Positions 1 through 5,040 of a DNA stretch of 5,040 nt are shown piece after piece. Source of the stretch: Candidatus Aegiribacteria sp. (GTDB taxonomy: Bacteria; Fermentibacterota; Fermentibacteria; Fermentibacterales; Fermentibacteraceae); NCBI GenBank assembly GCA_021107345.1, contig JAIOSX010000086.1, forward strand, positions 1-5,040, written 5' to 3'. The notes beneath the pieces are model-generated. The model ran no database searches, was not told where the DNA came from, and saw only the letters and a list, made by a program, of their open reading frames with translations. The translations under genes were made by a program, and so were the position numbers. Every line of letters begins with the position of its first letter. Position 1 is the stretch's first letter.

Positions 1-633
1 GCTGAAATCCCGAGAGAAAGTCAGAGCGGAGGTCATGCCCGTAGCAGGCTCGTACCGGAGGCCTACGTCAATTCTCCTTCTGAGGTATTCGCTGCTCTCC
101 CCCAGCCTTGCCTGAAATGGATTTCTTACCGACGCGGCTATAAGCCATCGATTGTACATTCTTACCTGAAACCCGAAATTAACTGCCATGGTGGTTGCGT
201 TTCCGTATTCCGAAACTCCATCGGCGATTGATGCCCTGCAGATCACCGGCTGCAATCCGAATGACATGTCATCGGTAAGCATTCCGGCCAGTGTCAAGGC
301 GGCCATCTGTTCGTTGTAGAGGTCTCCACCGAAGTAACGTAGATTTATACCGACGTTCCATCTTCTGCTGAGATGAAATGCGCCGTCGATTCCGTAGGTT
401 CCGAAATCCATATTCGAGAACGGAAGCCTGCCGGAAACGGTTACGCTTCTGTCAGAAATTCCTGCTATGGCAGCGGGGTTGAAAAGAGCCATCTCGGCTC
501 CGGAAAGAACAACACCTGTGCCGCCCATGGCCTGTGAGGCCACTCCTATCTCAAGCTCCTCAAAAGCTGCCTGTGACTGCCCTGCCAGAATCAGAAGGGC
601 AAAGAAAAAGACTACTGGTTTAATACGCATCAT
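1..633 (-). CDS. PorV/PorQ-like (UPF0164-type) outer membrane beta-barrel protein, 3' end cut by window edge
   Basis: The frame is open from an ATG to the window edge, giving 210 to 211 residues with the C-terminus missing. An N-terminal signal peptide is clear: Arg2 and Lys4, a Phe/Leu/Ile-rich core, and a likely cut after GQSQA (residue 21, counting from the second ATG). Residues 29-57 carry the motif that typifies PorV/PorQ/UPF0164 barrels, with AMGGTGVV followed by MALFNPAAIAG. The rest alternates polar and aromatic residues as in outer membrane strands (for example RRWNVGINLRYFGG). Known relatives are outer membrane proteins; PorV itself serves the type IX secretion system, but many members have no assigned role. 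Two adjacent ATG codons (633-631 and 630-628) are possible starts. A GAGGTGG ribosome site at 636-642 overlaps the stop of the preceding gene, so translation is probably coupled. The family is fairly sure; the exact function is not. Confidence 0.75.
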   Translation of the reverse strand, partial: MMRIKPVVFFFALLILAGQSQAAFEELEIGVASQAMGGTGVVLSGAEMALFNPAAIAGISDRSVTVSGRLPFSNMDFGTYGIDGAFHLSRRWNVGINLRYFGGDLYNEQMAALTLAGMLTDDMSFGLQPVICRASIADGVSEYGNATTMAVNFGFQVRMYNRWLIAASVRNPFQARLGESSEYLRRRIDVGLRYEPATGMTSALTFSRDFS

Positions 634-635
634 TG

Positions 636-642
636 CCACCTC
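636..642 (-). promoter_or_regulatory. Ribosome binding site overlapping the upstream stop codon
   Basis: On the minus strand the TGA stop of the secreted-protein gene runs straight into GAGGTGG, which lies 2 bases before the first ATG and 5 before the second. The overlap of stop and ribosome site suggests translational coupling. The spacing favours the second ATG (630) slightly. Confidence 0.6.
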
Positions 643-1660
643 AATTCAGCGGAGTCGCTACGACAACTGTCTCAGTCGTCGTATACCGCTTGCCTTCTGC
701 ATCCACGCCTTCCAGAAGAACCACATAGGGGCCTATTGGAAGAATTTCTCCGGAATCATTCCTGCCATTCCACTGCACCACATCACCGGCAGGACGCGAA
801 TCGGCAAGATGCCTGACATCCTTCCCGGATCTATCGAAAACGGTAACTGTGAACCTCATGTCGGACGGGCCGCCATACTCCATATTCAGAGTCTCACCGA
901 GTGAAGGTGCAAATGGATTGCTTGTAAGCAGTGTAAGGTGAAAGCCGCTCGAAATTGAAGGTTCGTAGATCTGCAAATCGGACTGGTACCTGGGCAGCAG
1001 CTGATAACCGCTGTCGTACGGTGGTTCGGAATCGTACTGACCTCCGATGCCAATAAGGAACAGGCGTGTTCCCGCAATAATGCTTGAAACGTTTATTTCA
1101 GTGGTTTCATTCACGCGAACAGCTACAGCTGTCTGTCCGTTCCATACTTCAAAATTGTATCCTCCTCCAGCAGACTCGGGGTTGTTGGCAACGGTCACCC
1201 ACTGTCCCGCGGTGCTGTTTCCCAGCACAAGAAGAAGTCCCTCGACGCCTTCATTGACACCCTGATTCAGACCGAGCTGGAGGGGCTGGGGAACTCCGGG
1301 GTTATCAATATAAACAAAATCTGACGGATCCGATGGAGAAATCTCAACCAGACCGTTGTATTGTTTGATCTCGCCGGTCATCCTCCATCGTTCGCCGGCC
1401 AATATTGAACCGGGACTGGCAGAGCTGTAAGCGTAAACGTTTATACCCGCAGTGGAGTCCTGAATGTAGAAACTCAAACCTGTTGAGGAGAATAGAGTTC
1501 CCTCACAGGTGGCTATTCCTTCAACGGTCAGTATTTCACCAAGGTGATCGGGGATCCCGTCTCCATTGAGGTCTTCTCGAGCTTCCCCAATAGTTACTGT
1601 CTGAGCTCCGGCCAACCCGATGAACAAGGTTAGAATCAGAACCGGGAAACTTTGTCTCAT
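641..1660 (-). CDS. Secreted protein with two OB-fold-like regions and a FlgD-Ig/T9SS-like C-terminal domain
   Basis: The product is 339 aa when begun at the ATG at 1660. That ATG is preceded by AAAGGGGAG and gives a clean signal peptide (MRQSFPVLILTLFIGLAGA, then Gln20). The longer frame to 1756 would overlap the upstream gene and hide the signal peptide. Residues 30-38 (DLNGDGIPD) resemble a short calcium-binding loop. Residues about 45-130 look like an OB-fold of the kind found in secreted nucleases and DUF5689-like proteins, with SFYIQDSTAGINVY and YNGLVEI. A second, more diverged copy seems to span about 145-235 and ends in GYQLLPRYQSDLQIY. Residues 245-339 form a FlgD-Ig or type IX sorting-like domain with NPF, VTVFDRSGKDV, VQWNGRNDSGE and PIGPYVVLLEG. 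No nuclease catalytic domain is visible, so binding or a structural surface role is more likely than an enzyme. It sits between a solute-binding lipoprotein and an outer membrane barrel. Confidence 0.72.
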   Translation of the reverse strand: MRQSFPVLILTLFIGLAGAQTVTIGEAREDLNGDGIPDHLGEILTVEGIATCEGTLFSSTGLSFYIQDSTAGINVYAYSSASPGSILAGERWRMTGEIKQYNGLVEISPSDPSDFVYIDNPGVPQPLQLGLNQGVNEGVEGLLLVLGNSTAGQWVTVANNPESAGGGYNFEVWNGQTAVAVRVNETTEINVSSIIAGTRLFLIGIGGQYDSEPPYDSGYQLLPRYQSDLQIYEPSISSGFHLTLLTSNPFAPSLGETLNMEYGGPSDMRFTVTVFDRSGKDVRHLADSRPAGDVVQWNGRNDSGEILPIGPYVVLLEGVDAEGKRYTTTETVVVATPLN

Positions 1661-1663
1661 CGT

Positions 1664-1672
1664 CTCCCCTTT
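1664..1672 (-). promoter_or_regulatory. Ribosome binding site that fixes the start of the secreted protein
   Basis: AAAGGGGAG on the minus strand lies in the 28-base gap after the solute-binding protein stop. Its GGGG core is 5 bases before the ATG at 1660. It decides against the longer in-frame start at 1756. Confidence 0.65.
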
Positions 1673-1688
1673 CATAATTGTGTAGTAT

Positions 1689-2996
1689 TCAGTCCAGTTC
1701 GGACCCAAGTTCCGCATCTGCAAGACTTGCAGCCCTTTGCAGAGCATCCTCTGCACTCATTCTTCCATAAAGTGCGATTTCAACAGCTTCGGACAGGAAC
1801 AGTCTGCCATCGTACCAGAATGTTCTCTGTGGCTCGAATTGTGCGTACTCCACCTGAAGCATCACATCCAAAAGGCCGGGATATATCTGTAGACGTTCCT
1901 GTATCTCGGGATGGTCGAAGGAACTCCTGGTTGCCGGAATATAGCCTGTAGCAGCACTCCATCTTGCCTGCTGCCGGGGCTCTGTGAACCATTTGATGAA
2001 TTCCCATGCGGCTTCTACTTCGGTAGAGTCGGATTTGAACAGAATCACATTGGTTCCCGCAATAATAACAGCCTGCTCTCTATCTTTCGGAAGAGGAGCT
2101 ATTCCGAGAGTAAAAACGTCCTCTCCGCTCTCTTCCATTCTTTCCATTGTATTCTCCATAAAAGCCAGGGAGACTGTGGATCCCTGCACAATTCCGACTT
2201 TACCATCGGCAAAATCATTCTGATGTGTATAGCCGGATGAGATTCTGGCGGACCCGTCGACATATATCAGGTCTATCATCAGCTGCAGCGCGTCTATCCC
2301 CTCAGCGGAAGCGAAGGCAGTTCTGGTGCTGTCACTGTTGAGAAGTGTCCCGCCTCTCTGAAGCAGCAGGTTCTCGAACATCCCCACGCTGGGGGTGAAT
2401 GCGGTTCCCCAGCGGTCGCAGTCGTCCAGAAGGTCTCCGTCGTTATTCCCGTCGATGGTAAGAGCCATAAGTACCATCCGGTAATCCTCCCACGTAAGAG
2501 GAGGCTGCAATCCCAGGCTGTCCATCATTTCAACATTGTAATAAAGAGCCTGCACGCTTTTGTTGAAGGGGAAACTGTAGATACGACCGTCGTAAGTATT
2601 GTTGTGCTGGAAAACGGGAAAGAAATCGTTGTTCCAGCGTTCGGTAACCTCACTGGAATCCAGCTCCATGAGCGAGTCAAGTGGAACAAGTGCATTACCT
2701 CTTATGAGTTGTGATGTCCAGGTTTCATAGGCCTGGGCCACCACCGGAGTATCCCCCGCCATGACACTGGCCAGTATTTTCTGACAGAGAGCCCTGTAAT
2801 TACCCATACTTACGGGGATGATTTCAATTCCAGGATGTGTTGAGTTGAATTCGGTAATAAGGGTATCCTCAAGATACTCTCCAAGGGGGCCGCCCATCGC
2901 GTGCCAGAAGAGAACCTGTACTTCGCCGTCGCTGCTGCGATTGCTGTTCCCGCAGGCCAGCAGTGAAATCAGGAGAATCGGAAGCAATTTTCTCAG
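1689..2996 (-). CDS. ABC transporter solute-binding lipoprotein, family 1 (UgpB-like)
   Basis: This periplasmic lipoprotein would capture a sugar or glycerol-phosphate-type solute for an ABC importer. Begun at the CTG at 2996 it is 435 aa, the usual family length. Residues 1-15 (MRKLLPILLISLLAC) form a lipoprotein signal with lipobox LLAC and lipidated Cys15. Family features follow: VLFWHAMGGPLGEYL at about 28-42, then a segment resembling UgpB (SMGNYRALCQKILASVMAGDTP), an EF-hand-like loop DGNNDGDLLDDCDRWG at about 182-197, and KWFTEPRQQARW plus ATGYIPATRSS near 335-357. The only in-frame starts after the stop at 3023 are CTG 2999, CTG 2996 and TTG 2987. TTG 2987 lies 18 bases from the AAGGAGGT site and would remove the positive Arg-Lys n-region, so a CTG start is preferred; 2999 is equally possible by spacing. 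No permease or ATPase gene is next to it, so the substrate and partner are unknown. Confidence 0.85.
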   Translation of the reverse strand: MRKLLPILLISLLACGNSNRSSDGEVQVLFWHAMGGPLGEYLEDTLITEFNSTHPGIEIIPVSMGNYRALCQKILASVMAGDTPVVAQAYETWTSQLIRGNALVPLDSLMELDSSEVTERWNNDFFPVFQHNNTYDGRIYSFPFNKSVQALYYNVEMMDSLGLQPPLTWEDYRMVLMALTIDGNNDGDLLDDCDRWGTAFTPSVGMFENLLLQRGGTLLNSDSTRTAFASAEGIDALQLMIDLIYVDGSARISSGYTHQNDFADGKVGIVQGSTVSLAFMENTMERMEESGEDVFTLGIAPLPKDREQAVIIAGTNVILFKSDSTEVEAAWEFIKWFTEPRQQARWSAATGYIPATRSSFDHPEIQERLQIYPGLLDVMLQVEYAQFEPQRTFWYDGRLFLSEAVEIALYGRMSAEDALQRAASLADAELGSELD

Positions 2997-3004
2997 CAGA
3001 GAGG

Positions 3005-3012
3005 ACCTCCTT
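3005..3012 (-). promoter_or_regulatory. Strong ribosome binding site for the solute-binding protein
   Basis: AAGGAGGT on the minus strand is a near-perfect anti-16S match. The GGAGG core lies 6 bases before CTG 2999, 9 before CTG 2996 and 18 before TTG 2987. This spacing argues that initiation is at a CTG. Confidence 0.75.
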
Positions 3013-3036
3013 AAATCAAATCAGGAAATACAGAGC

Positions 3037-3046
3037 AGTATATACT
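3037..3046 (-). promoter_or_regulatory. Possible -10 element in the gap before the solute-binding protein
   Basis: AGTATATACT is a perfect 10-base palindrome that contains TATACT, a good -10 match, at 3042-3037 on the minus strand. No convincing -35 hexamer lies 16-18 bases upstream. The site sits between the FmdB-like gene stop and the strong ribosome site, where a promoter for the three-gene group would be expected. It may equally be a chance AT-rich palindrome or an operator. Confidence 0.25.
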
Positions 3047-3088
3047 ATCTAAAGAATGCTCCTACCAGAGACAGAGGACCGTACCAGG

Positions 3089-3331
3089 CTAAGAGTCTTT
3101 ACAGCAGCATGTGCCAGAGGGACAGCTGTCAGGCTTATCAGCGTGCTTAGGTTTAGCGTAGTCTGTCGCGTAGAATCCGGCACCCTTGAAGATGATCCCG
3201 GAACCTGTTCCCATCATTCTTTCAGCCTTACTTCCACATTCGGGGCATTTTCTCTCAGCTGTATCTTTCATCTGATGAAATTCATCAAACCTGTGACCGC
3301 AATTGCTGCATCTGTATTCGTAAGTTGGCAT
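3089..3331 (-). CDS. FmdB-family zinc-ribbon protein with Cys-rich tail
   Basis: The product is 80 aa. It starts MPTYEYRCSNCGHRFDEF, the hallmark opening of the FmdB/CxxC_CxxC_SSSS family of putative regulatory proteins. Cys8-x2-Cys11 and Cys29-x2-Cys32 form the zinc ribbon. Residues 45-58 (GIIFKGAGFYATDY) match the family's conserved middle segment, and the C-terminus ends in CPSGTCCCKDS with four more cysteines. The ATG at 3331 is chosen because it gives the canonical N-terminus and follows AAAGGGA at 3337-3343; the longer frame to 3403 runs back into the ferredoxin gene. It lies 11 bases after the ferredoxin stop, so the two are probably co-transcribed. Family members are small cytosolic proteins; the name comes from a regulator linked to formamidase/amidase expression, but the true role of most members is unknown. 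The family call is firm. Confidence 0.9.
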   Translation of the reverse strand: MPTYEYRCSNCGHRFDEFHQMKDTAERKCPECGSKAERMMGTGSGIIFKGAGFYATDYAKPKHADKPDSCPSGTCCCKDS

Positions 3332-3342
3332 AGTAATCCCTT

Positions 3343-3642
3343 TCAAACATTGTCTATCATCGTAATCGCGTTGGATGGACACACATTCACGCAGGCCGAG
3401 CATCCGAAGCAGCCGCGTCTGACATGTGCCCTTCCCTTAACGTCAATTCTTATCCTGCGGTAATAGCAGGCGGAGCAGCAGTCTCCGCAGCCCCTGCAGA
3501 GTTCACGGTTGACCTTCGCTATCTGCTCAGGTTCAGGTTTACCAAAGAATCCCTTTCCCGGATAACCGTCAGCCCTTTTCCTTCTAAAAAGAAAGCCTGC
3601 CAATCCGCTCGTTAACTCCTTCATTATACAGGCAAATTTCAT
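3343..3642 (-). CDS. Small 2x[4Fe-4S] ferredoxin-like protein
   Basis: The product is up to 99 aa. Two complete cluster-binding motifs are visible: Cys49, 52, 55, 59 (CRGCGDCCSAC) and Cys78, 81, 84, 88 followed by Pro (CFGCSACVNVCP). This is the arrangement of bacterial-type 2[4Fe-4S] electron carriers. There is one extra cysteine in the first motif (Cys56). The linker between the motifs is basic (RRIRIDVKGRAHVRR), and so is the N-terminal tail (FRRKR at 19-23). The start is uncertain. ATG 3642 and ATG 3624 both lack a good ribosome site, while AAGGAG lies just inside ATG 3624 and could serve the TTG 12 bases on at 3603. All choices leave the cluster domain intact. It is cytosolic by prediction. 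The redox partner is unknown and no oxidoreductase is adjacent. It is followed closely by the FmdB-type gene. Confidence 0.82.
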   Translation of the reverse strand: MKFACIMKELTSGLAGFLFRRKRADGYPGKGFFGKPEPEQIAKVNRELCRGCGDCCSACYYRRIRIDVKGRAHVRRGCFGCSACVNVCPSNAITMIDNV

Positions 3643-3649
3643 TCCAGGT

Positions 3650-3674
3650 AATATGCATTCATTAATGCAATATT
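3650..3674 (-). repeat. AT-rich inverted repeat just upstream of the ferredoxin gene
   Basis: Read on the plus strand, AATATGCATT (3650-3659) and AATGCAATATT (3664-3674) are inverted copies. They pair over 10 bases with one bulged base around a four-base loop. It lies 8 bases before the first possible ferredoxin ATG. No T-run follows in the direction of transcription, so it does not look like an intrinsic terminator; an operator or an mRNA hairpin controlling the ferredoxin gene is possible. The neighbouring TTGTAAACAA (3673-3682) is a second short, near-perfect palindrome. On the minus strand TTTACA there could be a weak -35 with CATATT as -10 at 18-base spacing. Confidence 0.35.
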
Positions 3675-3733
3675 GTAAACAACATACATTTCTCCGGGAA
3701 GGTTTACCGTTACTTCCGCGTCAATCTGGCATA

Positions 3734-4774
3734 TCAAACTGCGGTCTTCCCGGGATTGAAGCCGTTATTCTGTACTTCTGAGTCAGCAAGGCTGCTGACC
3801 TGTGCTGCAGTTACACCCTCCCTTACCGCAACGATAAGACCGACCAGAATAACCGGTATGAACTGGGTTGTATGAAACAGCAGTGCCATAATTCTTGTGT
3901 TCTCAACGGTTATCCCGATAAGCCCCGGAAGAACAAGCACCAGGGCACCATGGACGGTACCGGTTCCGGCTGGTGTGGGGATCAGCATGCCGAGTCCGGC
4001 AAGAATCAGGACAAGCAGGGGATAGTACCATATGAACTGCAGATGCATAGCCCAGAATACGGGAATCACTGAGAGAGCCAGTGTCCCCCAGACGCAAATA
4101 GAGTACAGGCAGACTCGGATGGTATCCTTCCAGTTCCTCAGTATCTCAAGGCCGTGGGCAAAGGATACCAGAAGTCTCTCGAACCTGACTGATAAAGCGT
4201 TCAGCCTTATCCATCTTAGAGGAGCAGAAATGACCCTTGCTGTCCCCTCTCTCCATCTTCGCAGGGCTAAAAGCACCAGAAGAACAGCTATATAAAGCAG
4301 GCCGGCTGCCATCAGCCCCAGTCTTATGGTGATGTCAAACTTCGACCAGAGTACTGCAAGCACTATAAGGGTCATGGCCGCCAGCGTAAGACCGTCAAAT
4401 ATCCTGGCAAGAACCACGGTTGCAAAGGAACTGGCTCTGGGCACGGAGGTTTTTCTGGAAAGGAGCAGGGCTCTCAGTATCTCCCCCACGCGCCCGGGTA
4501 GAATTGAGTTCACGAAAAAACCTGTAATCAGGGGGCCAGCGGCATCCTTCGTTGACACATTACCGATAGGTGAAAGTAGAAACCTCCATCGTACTATTCT
4601 GAAGACATAGCTTAATGCAAGGGGCAGAAGAACCAGCAGAAGAACCGGCCATTGCATCTCTCTCAGAACCGACAATAGCTGTGCGGTATCTGTTTTTCTG
4701 TAGGTAAGGTAAAGAGAAATACCAGCGATGATAACACCCGGAATAATGTGCTTCCATATAACACTCTTCTTCAA
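3734..4774 (-). CDS. UPF0104 / lysylphosphatidylglycerol synthase-type transmembrane (flippase-like) protein
   Basis: Begun at TTG 4774 the product is 346 aa, a usual length for this integral membrane family (YbhN/AglD-like, PF03706-type). Several hydrophobic segments span the length, starting with IIPGVIIAGISLYL. Family signatures are all present: RIVRWRFLL (about 59-67), NSILPGRVGEILRALLL (about 89-105, with the conserved Pro-x-Arg-x-Gly-Glu and Arg), ARIFDG (about 123-128) and IPTPAGTGTVHGA (about 265-277). Relatives are the membrane part of MprF and stand-alone proteins next to glycosyltransferase or envelope genes, thought to move or modify lipids; no aminoacyl-transferase domain is present here. 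TTG is chosen because GGAGG at 4784-4788 lies 9 bases upstream and the gene then starts one base after the gmhA-like stop. The longer ATG frame to 4870 would overlap that gene by about 95 bases and adds an atypical extension. Family firm; substrate unknown. Confidence 0.85.
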   Translation of the reverse strand: MKKSVIWKHIIPGVIIAGISLYLTYRKTDTAQLLSVLREMQWPVLLLVLLPLALSYVFRIVRWRFLLSPIGNVSTKDAAGPLITGFFVNSILPGRVGEILRALLLSRKTSVPRASSFATVVLARIFDGLTLAAMTLIVLAVLWSKFDITIRLGLMAAGLLYIAVLLVLLALRRWREGTARVISAPLRWIRLNALSVRFERLLVSFAHGLEILRNWKDTIRVCLYSICVWGTLALSVIPVFWAMHLQFIWYYPLLVLILAGLGMLIPTPAGTGTVHGALVLVLPGLIGITVENTRIMALLFHTTQFIPVILVGLIVAVREGVTAAQVSSLADSEVQNNGFNPGKTAV

Positions 4775-4775
4775 A

Positions 4776-5040
4776 TCAGTTGGCCTCCAGAGAGGCAAAA
4801 GCCTTTTCAACAGCACTGCAGATGGCATGACCCGCGACAAGAAGAGCTTCCTGAATGTGGCTTGTTTCATCTGATGAAACCATGACGCAGATATCGGTCA
4901 TATCCGATAACGCACGACCTCCAGCGCCGGTAAAGCCTATGGTTTTCATGGATTTGTCCTGTGCCTTCTTCACGGCTTTCAGCACATTCGCCGAGTTCCC
5001 GCTTGTTGAGATGGCCACCAGAACATCCCCGGGTCTTCCA
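4776..5040 (-). CDS. gmhA: Phosphoheptose isomerase (sedoheptulose-7-phosphate isomerase), C-terminal part; 5' end outside window
   Basis: The frame is open to the window edge, giving the last 87 residues. It begins GRPGDVLVAISTSGNSANV, the sugar-phosphate-binding loop of SIS-domain isomerases in the form typical of GmhA. Residues 56-71 read SSDETSHIQEALLVAGH. Gln63 and His71 are eight apart, the spacing of the zinc-binding Gln172 and His180 of E. coli GmhA. GmhA makes D-glycero-manno-heptose 7-phosphate in the cytosol, the first step to ADP-heptose for LPS core or S-layer glycans. The last 12 or so residues (VEKAFASLEAN) are a short helical tail. The DnaA-binding relative DiaA is the main alternative, but it shares these motifs only in part, and the N-terminal zinc ligands are out of view. 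The stop is one base before the start of the next gene, whose ribosome site lies inside this coding region. Confidence 0.85.
   Translation of the reverse strand, partial: GRPGDVLVAISTSGNSANVLKAVKKAQDKSMKTIGFTGAGGRALSDMTDICVMVSSDETSHIQEALLVAGHAICSAVEKAFASLEAN
4784..4789 (-). promoter_or_regulatory. Ribosome binding site within the end of gmhA that decides the TTG start of the membrane protein
   Basis: TGGAGG on the minus strand lies 9 bases before TTG 4774 and inside the last codons of the isomerase gene. With the isomerase TGA at 4778-4776 it forms a coupled stop-start junction. Confidence 0.6.

Noticed and set aside
467..904. 145-residue plus-strand open frame
   Set aside because: It lies antisense to the PorV-like and secreted-protein genes, has no recognisable domain, and its composition is what the opposite strand of a coding region gives. 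The minus-strand frames have signal peptides and family motifs.
1652..2240. Plus-strand and alternative minus-strand frames of 75-109 residues
   Set aside because: They are contained within the well-supported solute-binding protein gene in other frames, with no ribosome site or domain.
3062..3090. Repeated TACCAG on either side of the FmdB gene end (about 3063 and 3082)
   Set aside because: It is a six-base direct repeat, short enough to be chance, with no stem or T-run to make a terminator.
2818..3463. Plus-strand frames of 110 and 135 residues across the gap and the FmdB/ferredoxin genes
   Set aside because: They are antisense to two small proteins with complete Cys motifs, and they look low-complexity and unlike any family.
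3686..3715. Possible terminator after the membrane protein gene (GGAAG ... CTTCC on the minus strand)
   Set aside because: The stem is only five bases with a long loop, and no T-run follows.
4775..4870. N-terminal extension of the membrane protein to ATG 4870
   Set aside because: It overlaps the isomerase coding region by about 95 bases, has no ribosome site I can see, and the family normally starts close to the first membrane segment, as the TTG start gives.

Overview
The window is a densely packed bacterial region of roughly even base composition. All seven supported genes lie on the minus strand, so transcription runs from high to low coordinates. Both ends cut through a gene. No RNA genes, mobile elements, CRISPR arrays or long repeats were seen, and no stretch over 300 bases lacks a gene. 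The gene content points to a Gram-negative bacterium with an outer membrane: a PorV/PorQ-like (UPF0164-type) beta-barrel, a phosphoheptose isomerase for LPS heptose synthesis, and a secreted protein with a FlgD-Ig or type IX sorting-like C-terminus. That mix is typical of the Fibrobacterota-Chlorobiota-Bacteroidota (FCB) side of the tree and its uncultured candidate phyla. This placement is inference from domain style, not a database match.

Right-hand group (about 5040 to 3089). The 3' part of a GmhA-like sedoheptulose-7-phosphate isomerase comes first. One base after its stop, a UPF0104/lysylphosphatidylglycerol-synthase-type membrane protein begins at a probable TTG. A 91 to 109 base gap with an AT-rich hairpin follows. 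Next come a small 2x[4Fe-4S] ferredoxin-like protein and, 11 bases on, an FmdB-type zinc-ribbon protein.

Left-hand group (about 3010 to 1). After a gap of about 90 bases there is a tight three-gene cluster. It holds a UgpB-like ABC solute-binding lipoprotein, a secreted protein with two OB-fold-like stretches plus a FlgD/T9SS-like C-terminal domain, and the N-terminal 210 or so residues of a PorV/PorQ-like outer membrane barrel. The genes are 28 and 7 to 10 bases apart, so they are probably co-transcribed. All three products would be exported, and no permease or ATPase gene is visible here.

The most useful corrections concern start sites. The solute-binding protein has no in-frame ATG or GTG start and probably begins at CTG. 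The membrane protein most likely begins at TTG. The secreted protein and the zinc-ribbon protein start well inside their longest reading frames. I found no convincing new defence, mobile or RNA system. The most interesting item is the pairing of the solute-binding lipoprotein with a sorting-domain protein and a PorV-like barrel.
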